Assembly: GCA_017591395.1 (NCBI GenBank)
Contig: WEDG01003347.1
Coordinates: 1-64,000 of the forward strand
DNA: 64,000 nt
Source of the DNA: Schistocephalus solidus
Lineage: Eukaryota; Platyhelminthes; Cestoda; Diphyllobothriidea; Diphyllobothriidae
Direction of reading: 5' to 3'
Shown in pieces: positions 9,375-20,470 of this stretch; position 1 is the stretch's first letter; each line of letters opens with the position of its first letter. A model generated the notes under the pieces. It worked only from the letters and a program-made list of their open reading frames with translations, did not search any database and was not told the origin of the DNA. The translations under genes were made by a program, and so were the position numbers.

Positions 9375-10247
9375 AAGCTGATTCTGATTTTTCACCAAAT
9401 ACCCATCAGGATATGAATAAGGCCGTGTTAGATCAGTTACAGTAGGAATCCCGCTATATTGGCGCTTACAATTTTCAGAAACAAACAATTCCGCGAAGAA
9501 ATTCTTGCTACTATGTGGATAAGCCGCACCCGTTCCCTATGCTTCCTAATTTTTGATGCACTTACAGGGTTAAAGGTAGCCGCCACACAGGTCTACCATG
9601 ACAGGGTTGACTGCGAATAAAAAAAAATTGTAAAAATTGTAAAATTGTTAATTGTTAAAAAAATTGTAGGCCTCTTCAGTTGACTTTCAAAACAAGTCTA
9701 CAATGGATGCTAATCAACGCCGGTCTACTTAGGCGTGCCAACGAGCCCATATGCTAGCCAGTGCAAACGCACCCGCGCATATTTCAGCCGTGGTGACGAA
9801 TGGCAGTGACTTGAGTTTCGCAAGTTCGCGTGCACTTGTGGGCTGCCAGTCCTCGACCGAGCGCGGACAGAACTAGATCTAGTCGGGCTTACAGTGGGTT
9901 GAGGGATGGGCGGGTGCAAAACTGCTCGAGTTGTGCGCAACTCGGTACATCGTTTCGAGTACAAACAGGTAACCGGATCATAACTGGTGCACCTGCACCA
10001 GTGGGGCATTGGTGGACTAGACCTGGGGCAATGCACTTAACTTGTTGTCAGAATTGTAGTGGGGGTTAAGGTAATGGAAGCAAGTAGCATAAAAGACCTC
10101 ATAAGAACTGAAATGGAGCCGCCCAGAAAATCTTATTAGCACCCTGTACTTTTCTCCTACAAACGGAGGCGTATTACAGGTTCGTTAAACAAATGTATCA
10201 CTTTTGAAAATGGGGCAGTCAAGTAGAATGCATTACCCGATTTGAAT
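9373..10247. repeat. Near-identical dispersed repeat, copy 2
   Basis: Partner of 2156-2998. The main difference is an A-rich insertion of short AAATTGT-like repeats at about 9619-9660. Both carry the same short frames (here 9830-10069 plus and 9725-10036 minus), still unassigned. After 10247 the sequence departs from copy 1. Confidence 0.85.
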
Positions 10248-10495
10248 GGAATGCGTACAGGCTTAAGAGGTTTTGCAATGAGTAATTTTCTTAAGTCAAA
10301 ATAGTGCCTATCTTCGAGAGAAAGAAGACGTGTTTGCCTATCAAGTATGTTTTGGTTGGGTTTTTTATAAAATATAATGTAAGGATGCCGTGTATGCCCA
10401 CCCAAAGAGGACACGTGAATAGGATCCGCCCCGCCCGTACGCTGTACGGTTAATTTAAGGAATGGTTAATGTACCCGGGTCTGAACACTCTCACA

Positions 10496-10660
10496 AACCC
10501 AACGAAAACTTAACTGTTATCTTTATCTTAACCCTTTCCCTGCCCTTAACCTAGAGCCTAAAAGTGAAAACAATAATTACCTCTACCCATGGTCTGATCA
10601 TGAACCTAACGCCGATTTTGAACTTAACCTCAAACTAAAACTTAACCCTATCCCGTGTCT
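10496..10660. repeat. Degenerate telomere-like CCTAAC stretch
   Basis: Many words of the type CTTAACCC, CCTTAACCTA and GAACTTAACCTC, spaced irregularly. Same type as 20485-20605 and, on the other strand, 23165-23290, 32101-32165 and 40858-40915. Confidence 0.55.
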
Positions 10661-11522
10661 TACTTCTTCACATTATTTCCTTAGAATTTTGGACAAAGCC
10701 ACATTATTGTGAGTGGCCATACAAGACATCCTTTCCATATATGCTTCAGTTAACAAGGGTAGGACAAATGACTAGGAAAACGTGATAAAACCTAAATAGA
10801 CATTTTCCCTATTGAGGTTTTTTGGGAGGCCAAAATATGTTTGTTCAAAAGCCGGCATCCTGAATTATCTGAAATATCTCGAGATTATGATCCAAACTTA
10901 TAGATACTAAATTTCCACGCAATTAATCATTCCTAATCCAAAACGTATTGTAATTTCGGTTAACATTGAATACATGGTTTACTAACGGTAAATTCATAGC
11001 TGCGACCATACCTACATTATTTCTGTGTCATAACCGTGCCCATTAAACCAGAAATATACTGCTTGACAAACTTAAGCAAAAACGAGCTATCATTAATGTG
11101 CCATGATTGTGGAGATCGCACTCAGTATCTTAGCCTGAGAATATTGAACTTATAGTCAAAGTAGAAAAAGACAACTTATGGACTCCTTCAAAATGCATTC
11201 AACCCCGTGTAGCCCTACGTGAATGGAAGCCCACCGATTGAAAAAAACGACCAGTCTATGCGATCCTGACTTATGATATGGCCACACAGGAAACAATCTT
11301 TACTCGACATCGGATCATGGACGAAAACATTTTTTTCATCAGAATAGTTATCTCAAAAAGCCAAATACTAGGTTTCGTGACACCACGGATCTGAGATCCA
11401 TCCCTCCACTTATAGCGTATCCTCACTGATTCGTTTTCATTTGGAGCAGAGTCACAAAAGCCAATTGGCTTCAACCGACAGGAAAATGAATATGTCGAAA
11501 TATGGCCGTAACTGACTATGTA

Positions 11523-11817
11523 TGTTGAGCAGGTGTGGTGGCACGCCCAGGGGCGGCTCCGGCCGCGCCAGCCACCTGCGCCCTCTCCCATCTCTTGTCT
11601 TCTGACTCTGTCTTGACACCGGGCTCAGGTGGGGGAGGAGGAGAGAGTGCGGTAGCTGCAGCACAAGGCTACTATCACTTAAAACTAATTCACGTGCAAG
11701 TCACCGTCCCTGCACCACCTGGTGTGGAGCATACGGTGGACTTCGTCGAAATCGACGGTCGAACTGCCATGTTGAACAGTTCTGGAAAGTTTGTGCGTCC
11801 AGTTGCAAGTTTCTTGT
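11523..11817 (-). mobile_element. GC-rich dispersed element, minus copy
   Basis: Reverse complement of the element at 42195-42430: shares CACCTGGTGTGGAGCATACG, TCGAAATCGACGGTCG, CACCGGGCTCAGGTGGGGGA and CGGCTCCGGCCGCGCCAGCC. Copy 1 of the surrounding block lacks it, so this is an insertion. No coding frame is conserved between copies; the 106-codon frame here is broken in the others. Probably non-autonomous. Confidence 0.7.
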
Positions 11818-12290
11818 CTGTAGCATGGTGGCAGCAAGGAGTGACAACTGCCTAAATGACTCGATCAAAACTGAACGTGTTAAGGCTTTTTAAAAGTATA
11901 TTCAAACGATTTGGTTCAAGGATAAGGGTAAGTTTAATTTGCGATGAAACGATCGTTATCAAAAGAGACTGTGATACTTACGGGCTGAGCAAATTTTCTC
12001 AGCACTTTAAGAGGAACGAAAGCTAAGTAGTACACAGAGTTCATTAATGGTTTCCTTCGTCAAATATGGACATTCCTTAGGCAGGGCTAACTTGATTCGC
12101 AAAGTTAATGCTTTACCGGAGAAACAGGATGGTAAAACCCCATTTACTAGTTAACATCCTTCACCTTCCCTCTATTCCATATCCGATATAACGACAGGTC
12201 ATAAGAATCCTACACTGTCTTCACTTTGTCCGTCCGCCCTGGTTGGTGAGAAGCCTATAAGCTATGCTCTACTTTTTAGCTAAAAGTTTG

Positions 12291-15190
12291 GAACCAACAG
12301 AGATTTCCAGACGAAGTGCAAGTGTTTTCTTCTAACTCTATCGTTATGCTGCACTAACCGAATTTTTTGCTTCAGAACTAAAGATTCAAGCTCGATTTTG
12401 ATGAGGCCAGGTACCGGAAGTTTGGGAAGATTCTTAGGTTTAATCTCTGATCCAAGTATTTTATTTACGCGTGGTATGGATCTGATGCTCACACATAATT
12501 TATAGGGGTTAAACTACAACTACACATTTTCCAAACTTAGCAGGTCACGCATGCACCATAAAAGTTTCCAAATGATGCAATGGTTGCTTTCCCGTCCACA
12601 GCTTTGACGCTAATTACTGTTACTTCGTCACTGCTTCTGTCAATCATCGTGATTTATTACAGCCTTTTACGTCATTTTTTCAGTGGAGGGAGACTTCATT
12701 CGTGCGCTTTCAGGGGAAGGCCAAAAGTACCATTTCTGGCTTCAACTTCCAAGCCTGCAAGTTATCAGTTCAAATAATGTGATTTGCTCAGTAACTTTAC
12801 CCTTGCCAATGAGCCGAAGTGAGCTCTGAAATTTTGACATAATTTTCGAGCACTTACGTTGACCTTCACTATAGGACAGTTTGGACATGGTGTTCTCACC
12901 CCTTCTCATAAGAAGAGGGTGCTGTGAGAGACCTATTTCATGCAAATTGCTGAAATTATCAAAAGATTGATAATCAATCGCAAACTGGCACCGTCGCATC
13001 TACGAAAGCTTCGAAATAATAATGAGTAATCCTATATGAATTTAAAACGTAAAGGAAATGGTAAAAGTAAAATAACTTCATCTAGAAATGACATATTTTT
13101 AAAAAGTCGGCCTATTGCGAAAACGGGCTAAATCGCAGTAATTGTGACTAATACATTTAAATAGAATTTTCAATTGAGCTCTTAAACATACCATATTGTG
13201 TTTATTAAAAATGATACCCATTATCAAGTTTCGTTGTAGGTTTTTCTGGTATTGGATTAAAAGTATTGCCGGATCTTCTTTGAAAAACCGGCGAATACGT
13301 CACTCTTTTCAGTTTTCTCAAGCAAAAGCCATAAATTTAGATTCTGTGCTATCTGTTTATCAAAACCTTCAAAATACGATATTTATTAAAAGTATCAACT
13401 GAAGTCCTGGGTTTTTGGGCGTTCTTTCCAATACAGACGGTCGTTTGCGTTATATTTTTAGATTCACCCAAATATGAAAGCTCAGTGCCTTGAAAAATAA
13501 ACGTCCAGCACAAAATTTGGCAATCACATGCCTACGATCACTTAAAGACTTTTTATAATAAGTTATCTCTTTAAAAAGCATTTTCATTTATATGTTAAGC
13601 TGATGAATCTCTGCGCAATTTACATTTTTCAAGGTTAAGTTAAGGTAAAATTGTGGAAATTTGACCGTTTTTTCAACTTTCCGGAAAGTAAGTGATACAT
13701 TTTCTGTTGAAAATGAAGAACTTACGTTGCGCTTTTTATTGGAGCATTTTCCGCTATATTTGTTTGCTTGAAAGCTCCACTCTAAGATAACAAATGGACA
13801 ATAGAGTGGCCGAATATATCCTCAGAGTTTGCAGAAACAACTAATATTTTGCCCATGGTGTTTTCAAATTTTGCCTTCGCGGAAAATTTAAAGAGCACAG
13901 TGCACAAAACTATGCATTTTTTCTGCAATATTAAATAGCATTACACATTTCTTGGATGTCTTGCAAACCTCCGATTCTGTCCAAACCCTGCCAGTTTCCT
14001 TCGGTGTTCTTTAATCCACCCAACAAGCCAAAAAAGAAGACCAAATTTCGATTACACATTGTATGTATTAGGTCATCTACTGTGTATGCCAGCTCTAAAT
14101 ACTTTGACTAAACTGTGGATTTTGCCCATATTTCCTTTCGAATGGACAATATGCACACGCACTGAGAGTAGTCTTCGTTAGTAGAAGATTAGGAGAAATT
14201 TAAAAATCTTCCTCATGCGAATACTTCAAACCAAAATTACTCCAATTTTGTGGGACTATGGAGATAAGCTGCTGAGGAGAAAAATTGGAGTGCTAGGTAA
14301 ATTGAGTCTGAAGCGCAGCTTTTATTCGCGAATTCGGCTATGCCACTTATTAAATAACAGTAACCTAAGAGGCTATATTAAATTTTGTTCTTCGTAGCCC
14401 TTTCTTATCAGCTCTGCATTAATTCGTGCTATTTATCTGTTAACCATTAGGCAGCAGGATAAGATATCAGATTTTTGAATGCGGGCTTTAAAAACTCACC
14501 TCGGAGGAAGATTATGTGCTTTTGATTAAAGTAAGCCAACAGATATCTTTCTTTTGACGAATGGTGGAACCGGAGATGGTAGTATTCGTCTCACGATTAC
14601 TCTTACTGCCTGTTTGGTTGTTCGCCCAGTCACGAACTCTAAAAGCAAAGTTAGCTGCTTCGTTTTAACACAATCCCCGTAGTATTCTGTAATGAAATGA
14701 GTGACAACGGACGTGAAACTGAGTTTTTGAGCTGTCATGTGTGCGAATACTCTTCTTTCTGTTTTTGTTGTTTGATACCATCAGCGTATCGTAGTTATTC
14801 CTGTGTCACTACAGCAGGTCTAGTGTGAGATGCGTCGGACAAACACGGCGGCGTCAGATTCGATCCTGGTGTGCGTTAAACAGGCTGCACAGCGTGTGCC
14901 CATCGCCTAGACGCAGGCTCACATTGCGCCAGCAGCTTGTGTCCAACTGACTGACAGACTCGGATAGCGGGTTGGTGCACTTGAGAGGGAAGAGAGAGAG
15001 AGAGATTGAGACTGACTCTGAGAACACCCTTATCACAGCCTTTCAGTGCATTCCTCACTTAAATAAATCTGAAGTGCCGAAAGTTATGGCTTGAGAGGTT
15101 GCAAATTTGGGATTGGACTTTCCACGATGTCAGTCCTGTGTTTGTAGAGTGGCTGACTATTGGTGGATGGAGAGTGAGTTTCCCATTGCT
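12291..15190. other. No recognisable gene; AT-rich unannotated stretch
   Basis: Frames are all short, and I see no convincing splice-bounded exon with family motifs. A short (AG)n run lies at 14993-15004. A long-decayed element or intergenic DNA are both possible. Confidence 0.4.
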
Positions 15191-15224
15191 GCGTTTTACT
15201 GTAACGTTATTTAGACAACCACTC

Positions 15225-15600
15225 AATTTTTGACTGAAGCCCCTGCAAACTGCCTGGGCTGCACGACAATTCTACCGTCGTAGTCCGATTATGTACACCG
15301 TATTCTTCAGAGTGAACTACTCCTAAGGGATAGTAGTCTTGCGCTGCATCTACCGCACTTTCTCCTCCCCCACCTGAGCCTGGTGTCAGGAAATAGTCAA
15401 GAAGACCGCAGGCGGGAGAAGACGAATGTGACTGGCGTGGCCGGAGCCGCCCCTGGGCGTACCACCACACCTGGCTCGGATCTCACGGAGTGGGAATGCC
15501 ATAAAGGCCACACTAAGAAGGGGCCGTTGCAGCCTAACTCTCAGTCCTTTAGTCAGCCACACCACACAAAACACACAGTGGGCTGGCCACGTGGTCAGAC
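15225..15600 (+). mobile_element. GC-rich dispersed element, plus copy
   Basis: Matches 42195-42510 along its length, including TCCTCCCCCACCTGAGCC, GGCCGGAGCCGCCCCTGGG and ACGGAGTGGGAATGCCATAAAGG. It abuts the 3' side of the minus-strand LINE. A segment resembling this family's distal part reappears at 18239-18345, suggesting the LINE sits inside it. Confidence 0.65.
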
Positions 15601-15699
15601 TTATCCCTTTTGTTGGCAACCTTGCAAGCCATGGCTTTTTGCGCACCGTGATAGTTTTAAACGCGTCAGATTGCTTAAAGTGTGGAAAATGCGCTGAGC

Positions 15700-16779
15700 C
15701 GACGACCTCACTCTCTCTCTCTCCCACCCCCACAAGCAGCCCACCGTCCGAGGTGGTCAGTTGTACGGAGACACCATCGCTGTTTCTGGGGGCGTTGGTG
15801 GTGTTGGAGGTAGCAGGTGGGATGTAGTCTGAGGTCGCTAATGAGGTGATGGGAGTGGGGCAAGTGTTGGTCGTCCCCGTGATAGGTGCAGGGAGTGGAG
15901 GAGGGACGATGATGTTAGTGATCGAGGGCGGCGGGGCATCGATGAAGTTGTTAGCAGTGGTTGGGGTGGTCGTATTCGTCGTCGTGGGGTCTGAGGGAGG
16001 TGTGGCAGAGGTTGATTTTATGGGATTGTTATTGCATTGGGTTTGAAGATGTATGACCAGGCCGATTCGCACGCGGAATGCGCGTTGACAGCGTGAGCAC
16101 GATGGGAGGGCTTGGGCATTGGCAGTGTAGATCCGCGGTGTTTGTGGCTTGCGAGCCGTCATTTTGGCCCTAGGAGCGGTGATCCGGTTGGTCTCATCGA
16201 TTGCTGAACCAGTCTTCACGGATCTTCTCCATGCCGGTCTATCCTTGGTGAGGTCCTCCCAGGTCGCGGGTTGATTTGCAGTTGCTCCAGAGATTTTTTC
16301 AAAGTGTCCTTGTAGCGTTGTTTTTAATCTCCCTGTCGGCGAGCACTTGTAGCAACATCTTTGTAGAAAAATCGTTGCGGTAGTCGCTGGTCGTCTATTC
16401 TTACCAATTGGCCGCTCCATCGCAATTGCACTTGCCTCAGCATGACGTGGATGCTGAGGATTCGGGTCCGCTCCAAACTTTTAATGTCTGGGATCCTGTC
16501 TTGCCATTTCAGCTTCAGTATTCTGTGGAGGCAGTTGAGATGGAAGTGATTCAGCTTCCTTGCTGGGCACAAGTAAACAGTCCAGGTCTCCACTCCGTAA
16601 AGGAGTGTCGTCAAGACAACGGTCTTGTACATCTTCAATTTGGTGTTCAAGTGAATACCGTAACGATTCCACACGGAGGCCTCAGCCGGCCGAAGGCCTG
16701 ACAGGATTCGGAGATCCGTTTGGCAACCTCGTCGTAGATTCTCGTGTTCCGTGACAGCCTGCTTCCTATATAAGCGCAT
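15700..16779 (-). pseudogene. LINE C-terminal region with zinc knuckle
   Basis: The frame at 16779-16324 has [28 protein letters not shown] and [20 protein letters not shown], the post-palm region. The overlapping frame 16420-15386 continues with NQPATWEDLTKDRPAWRRSV and a CCHC-like finger (C-x2-C-x12-H-x4-C, CSRCQRAFRVR...HLQTQC). A Thr/Pro/Ser-rich tail follows. A second C-terminal finger that I expect in relatives is not present; the frame instead runs into non-homologous DNA near 15700. Confidence 0.82.
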
Positions 16780-17060
16780 TCGTCCGCGAAGAGCAAGTCA
16801 TGGACTGCAGACGTAGACACGCGCGTTGAAGCCTGCATACGCCGACTGTTGAGAAGGTGCCCGTCAGTTCTGTAGGCAATGCAGATCCCAGGCTGTTCAT
16901 CACGGTAGGCGTCCATCAGCATAGCCGAGAACATGAGGCTGAACAGGGTGGGAGCCAATACGCAGCTCTGCTTTACTCCGTTGGTCACTGCAAATGCTTC
17001 TGATACCGTCCCGTTGTCAGTGATGCACGCCGTCATCCCGTCATTAAGCTGAGGCACCAT
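16647..17060 (-). pseudogene. LINE reverse transcriptase palm, catalytic block altered and deleted
   Basis: Contains GVKQSCVLAPTLFSLMFSAM (the LAPTLF palm motif) and DLLFADECA, where the catalytic F/YADD is FADE. Directly after it the sequence jumps to [20 protein letters not shown], so roughly 50 residues normally between the catalytic box and this block are missing. Enzymatically dead. Confidence 0.85.
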
Positions 17061-17236
17061 GTGCGGGAACCGCTCAGGACAGCCAAATTTCTGGATGACG
17101 TTTCACCGTCCATCGCGATTCACTGTGTCAAAGGCTTTCGTCAGATACACGAAGGTAGTTTATATGTGAGTTCACATCTCCTGACACTTCTCTTGTAGCT
17201 GACGGACGGCGAAGATCATTTTTTTGTTCCGTGGTG

Positions 17237-17446
17237 TCATTGGAACCCACATTGGCTTTCCGGGAGCAGGCCCTGCTCTAGGTGACCGTTAAGGCGATTG
17301 AGAAGGATACGGGCGAAGATCTTCCCGGCGATGTTGAGCAACGAGATGTCTCTGTGATTATCACAGAGGTGCCAATTCCTTTCCGCTTGTAGAGATGGAC
17401 GATGGTCGCGTCTTTTAAATCCTGAGGAACTTGTCCTTGGCGCCAC
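17237..17446 (-). pseudogene. LINE reverse transcriptase, frameshifted middle
   Basis: Continues the RT domain: CDNHRDISLLNIAGKIFARI then ILLNRLNGHLEQGLLPESQC. The family has R where this copy has D in NHRDISLL. Beyond about 17240 the frame shifts again. Confidence 0.85.
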
Positions 17447-17895
17447 ATCTCCTTCAAGAGTGTTGTGAGTTCTGCCATCAGCCGTGGCCTACCGTGCTTG
17501 TAGACTTCCGGTGGGATTACGTCGGATCCCAGTGCTTTACCGCTGGAAATCTGCTGCATGGCCCGGATGGTTTCTGGTAGGGAAGGCGGCAGATCCAGGT
17601 CATTTTTCATGTCCACTTGAGGGACCCGGTCAATGGTAGCATCAGAGATGGCTGATGAGCAATTAAGGACACTTCTGAAATGCTCGGACCAGCGCTTCAG
17701 AATTTGCGATTTCTCTGTCAGCAATGTTGTGCCGTCAGAGCTTAGCAGTGGTGCGGTCCTCTTGATATACGGACCGTAGATAGCCTTGATGGCTTTGAAG
17801 AAGTTTTTCATTTCATTGCGGTCCGCATAACCCTGGATTTCTGCATCATTTTGGACCATCCAGACGTCCTGCAGCTCCTGCAGCGGTGGCGGCAT
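17278..17895 (-). pseudogene. LINE reverse transcriptase N-terminal part
   Basis: A 205-codon frame. It opens with a linker (KNFFKAIKAIYGP...), then ILKRWSEHFRSVLN, the finger motif ISSGKALGSDVIPPEVYKHG and VPQDLKDATIVHLYKRKG, which are typical of LINE RT fingers. The final ~25 residues are out of frame; the true continuation lies in the neighbouring frame, 17237-17446. Confidence 0.88.
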
Positions 17896-18238
17896 CTAAA
17901 AAAGTCTGCTTTAATTGCGTCAGTCTGAGGGTCTATGTAGGCTTTGTATAGTCGAGCTGCTGATGTCGACGTCATTGTCGTCAAACCAGTCCTGGTGTTG
18001 ACGTGGCCTTCTCCCGCGTCGGAAGGCGGAAGGTGTTGGTCAGCAGGAGACGGTGTTCTGCACAGGTTCGCAGAAGAAGGAGGCCTTAATCGTTACAGCT
18101 ACCGAGACCGCGGGGACCAAGCACTCCCTGCCAGGCAGCGTGGTCCATCCCGACGCGGGCGTTAAAGTCACCAAGAACAATTAACTTTTCCGCCTTTGGC
18201 ACAGTCGCCAGCAGGGCGTGCAGGTCCTCGGCATTTGT
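17890..18238 (-). pseudogene. LINE endonuclease fragment (APE-type)
   Basis: The minus-strand translation near 18175 gives LGDFNARVG, the exonuclease-endonuclease-phosphatase signature, followed by GLLLLRTCAEHRLLLTNTFR and ATWRHPRS, the usual C-terminal block with the R-S-H region. A frame break separates it from the RT frame. Only the C-terminal half of the domain is present. Confidence 0.8.
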
Positions 18239-18345
18239 TATGGGAGCGCAACCCGATTAAGGCCTGCCATGCCCTGATGTGGGCCCCGCGTTTGTCCATC
18301 GCATCTACCACGTGGCCCGTTTAGGGGCACACCCACTCTGTAGGG
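18239..18345 (+). mobile_element. Fragment resembling the distal part of the GC-rich element
   Basis: GCCTGCCATGCCCTGATGTG and CATCTACCACGTGGCCCGTT match the end of the copy at 24240-24310 (GCCTGTCATGTCCTGATCTG, CAATCTACCACACGGCCCGT). It sits right at the 5' end of the LINE. Confidence 0.5.
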
Positions 18346-18589
18346 TTCACGGTCGTATTATCGTCTGATTCCCTCCACAACTACCGACAGTCGCTCTATT
18401 TTTTCAAAGGCATCTGATAAATTGCCGCAGCAAGTGTTCCAGTGGGTAATAGAAAGGTTGACTAAAATGTGGGCAGCGGTGTCTTTGGCAGGTTTTCGAG
18501 AAACAAATATCAGAGCTATACCAGTCTCTGAAGATACTACTAACACTAATGCACCCTGAAAGCGGCTCCTTCTTCGGTAGATGGGCGTC

Positions 18590-19095
18590 CATCGATCGTG
18601 TTATGGGTCATACTCACCTTGTTGTACCTTGGGGCTCATTATGGATTGTCAGGGCGATAAACTTTTAAGGGCGTGGGTTCAGGCCTCAATTATTGCAAAT
18701 GTCTGGATCACCTTTGACTGGGTGATGACGTTTAATAAACCAGAAATGGCCATTTCACACTTATCTTTGTCGGTAAGGCTATCCCTCTTTAATGCTGCCC
18801 TTGTGTCGCTGCTGGCGGGGTTCGAGTGTCAGTCCCCAGGCATAATGAAACGAGCATGTGCCGCAACATAATGTTTGAGAGCCATCTAACATTGTTCATG
18901 CACTTGTTCGATACTAACCGGACAACGAGTCCCCCCCGTCGCTCAGTGGTTGGGGCATTGGACCAACTGATGCCGTGTTCAAGCCTCAGTTGTTGCAAAA
19001 TCTTGTGGAGTGATATGCCCGACTGACGATGGCTAAAAAGATAGAAATGATCATTCCAGTCTCTCTTGCCTTTTTCAGTTAAGCTATTCAAAATT
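18590..19095 (+). mobile_element. Two diverged tandem units of the tRNA/hammerhead element
   Basis: Ribozyme-like blocks at 18716-18758 (core GTGATGA) and 19021-19060 (core CTGACGA, GAAA, CCAGTC) are about 303 bp apart, close to the array period. A tRNA-like head with CGTCGCTCAGTGGTTGG (box A) and TGTTCAAGCCTC (box B) lies at about 18935-18995. This tRNA head differs from that of the array, suggesting a separate subfamily. Both ribozyme cores look damaged. Confidence 0.65.
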
Positions 19096-20154
19096 TTTCT
19101 TTATATACCTTATAATACTGACGGCACAAATATTAGCTAGAACCCAGACCACTTTTTTCACCGATTTGCTGCCACTGAATGACACAGCTGTCTTCCGGAA
19201 ATTACGACAGATTCGACAAGGCAGCTTTTACATCTCCTCACAATTTAATGCTTTACCTTGGTGTTTCTCCTTCGAAACATGCCTTTTCGGGCTCTAGCCG
19301 AATGTCGGCAAGAATCTTTGAGCTGAAATCGATCTGCATCAATGGTGTTACCATTTATTATTCATAAGCTACTAGTAGGCATTTAGTAGTATACTAATGT
19401 TGCATTATTCACCACACTGACAGCCTGAATATTATTATAAACATTCGGTCTGAACTTAAGAAGATTTGCTCTAAAGGTTTTACTTAAAGTCAGCGAATTA
19501 AATTCTGAGGAGGTTAGAAAACTGAAACCGCCTTCTTTCCCGACATTAAATTGTTCCCGCATTACCCAAACCTCTGCAGCTTATTGTCTGGACTTTTTAG
19601 GATGGCAACCTGAGGTTATTGAGTTTCAGCAACATCGAAACTGCTTTAGAAAAAAGGCACGAGAGTAGAAACGTCATTCCCAAGTTAAAAAGGCAGCCCA
19701 GTGCATAATTCCACAAAGGATAAATACGCCCGCTACCTATGCCTAACATAACTTCTAACGCAAACGTAAACTGTAGCCTTAATCGCGTCTACTTCTTCTC
19801 AACTGCATCCTAGGACTCCCATTTTCGCTTGTATCGGCTAAGGCAAAAAAGGAGGGTATCAGTCAGTGACCTTCTCAGAGGCTGGGGGTACGGAAAAGCT
19901 ACATCACCGCTGCGATTCATGAGTATAATTTGAAGGTGCCTGAAGACTCTTGCGGATATGTTGCCCCAAGATGAAACGATGATCGGGCTTCGTGGGGCAT
20001 GAATTCGTTTGGTATAGTAGTGGGCACGTAGCGCCCACTCGGTAGGGTGACCATCATCACTCGAAGTCATCTACTTAGAATGGCCTATCAAAAGTTTCTC
20101 ATTAAACGTGACTATTAAACAAATGTTAGATCACAGTAGTCGCGAAGAAGATGA
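19096..20154. other. No recognisable gene; one short dispersed repeat
   Basis: 19140-19190 (CCCAGACCACTTTTTTCACC...TGCCACTGAATGACACAGCT) matches 37907-37955 and, more weakly, 60055-60135. Otherwise nothing identifiable. Confidence 0.4.
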
Positions 20155-20470
20155 CACGATCACTGGAATAAGAGCTTTATTAGCCTGACGTTTCGGATTC
20201 TATCTTAAAATCACTATCAGAGACAGTCGTACAGCAGGGTGATAGGGGACACATGGTGCCGGGGGTCGTCGCAGCAAGGACCAAGAGGACTGCCAAAGAT
20301 GTTATGCATGTGCTTGCCTGGCAGCCGCGCCCTATAAATACTGCGCCCCCTCTGCCCCCTATTACTTCTTTTTAGGACGGTCTTTGATGATTGGTTCAAG
20401 GGAGAATCCGAAACGTCATGCTACTAAAGCTTTTGTTCGAGTGATCCTGCCTCCTGTTTTGCGACTACTT
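20155..20470. mobile_element. Penelope-like terminal element with inverted repeat arms
   Basis: Arms at 20172-20200 (GAGCTTTATTAGCCTGACGT...) and 20404-20431 (GAATCCGAAACGTCATGCTA...) are imperfect inverted repeats. Each arm contains GAATCCGAAACGTCA preceded by a degenerate CTGATGA-like word (right arm TTGATGA at 20384-20390). The same signature occurs at 57600-57640. The GAAACGTC word with a preceding stem is common at the ends of animal Penelope-like elements; assignment is inference. Confidence 0.55.

Larger units (their letters stand above)
10248..12290. repeat. Older diverged repeat block, copy 2, with insertions
   Basis: From about 10780 it aligns in patches with 3130-5100. It differs by carrying a telomere-like stretch (10496-10660) and a GC-rich element insertion (11523-11817). 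Around the latter, the block continues as GTAGCATGGTGGCAGCA at 11819, matching 3801 in copy 1. No supported coding sequence. Confidence 0.65.
15690..18238 (-). mobile_element. Degenerate non-LTR retrotransposon (LINE)
   Basis: On the minus strand the order is endonuclease C-terminal part (18238 to about 17890), linker and reverse transcriptase (17895 to about 16650), thumb/connection region (16779-16324), then a C-terminal CCHC zinc knuckle with a Thr/Pro-rich tail (16420 to about 15700). At least three frame changes and one internal deletion make it non-autonomous. The endonuclease N-terminal half is missing. The clade (Jockey, CR1 or RTE-like) is not settled by eye; related copies are common in flatworm genomes. 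Confidence 0.9.

Noticed and set aside
15386..15697. Coding region at the end of the 344-codon minus frame
   Set aside because: Past about 15700 the frame leaves LINE homology and enters the GC-rich element, so that part is accidental.
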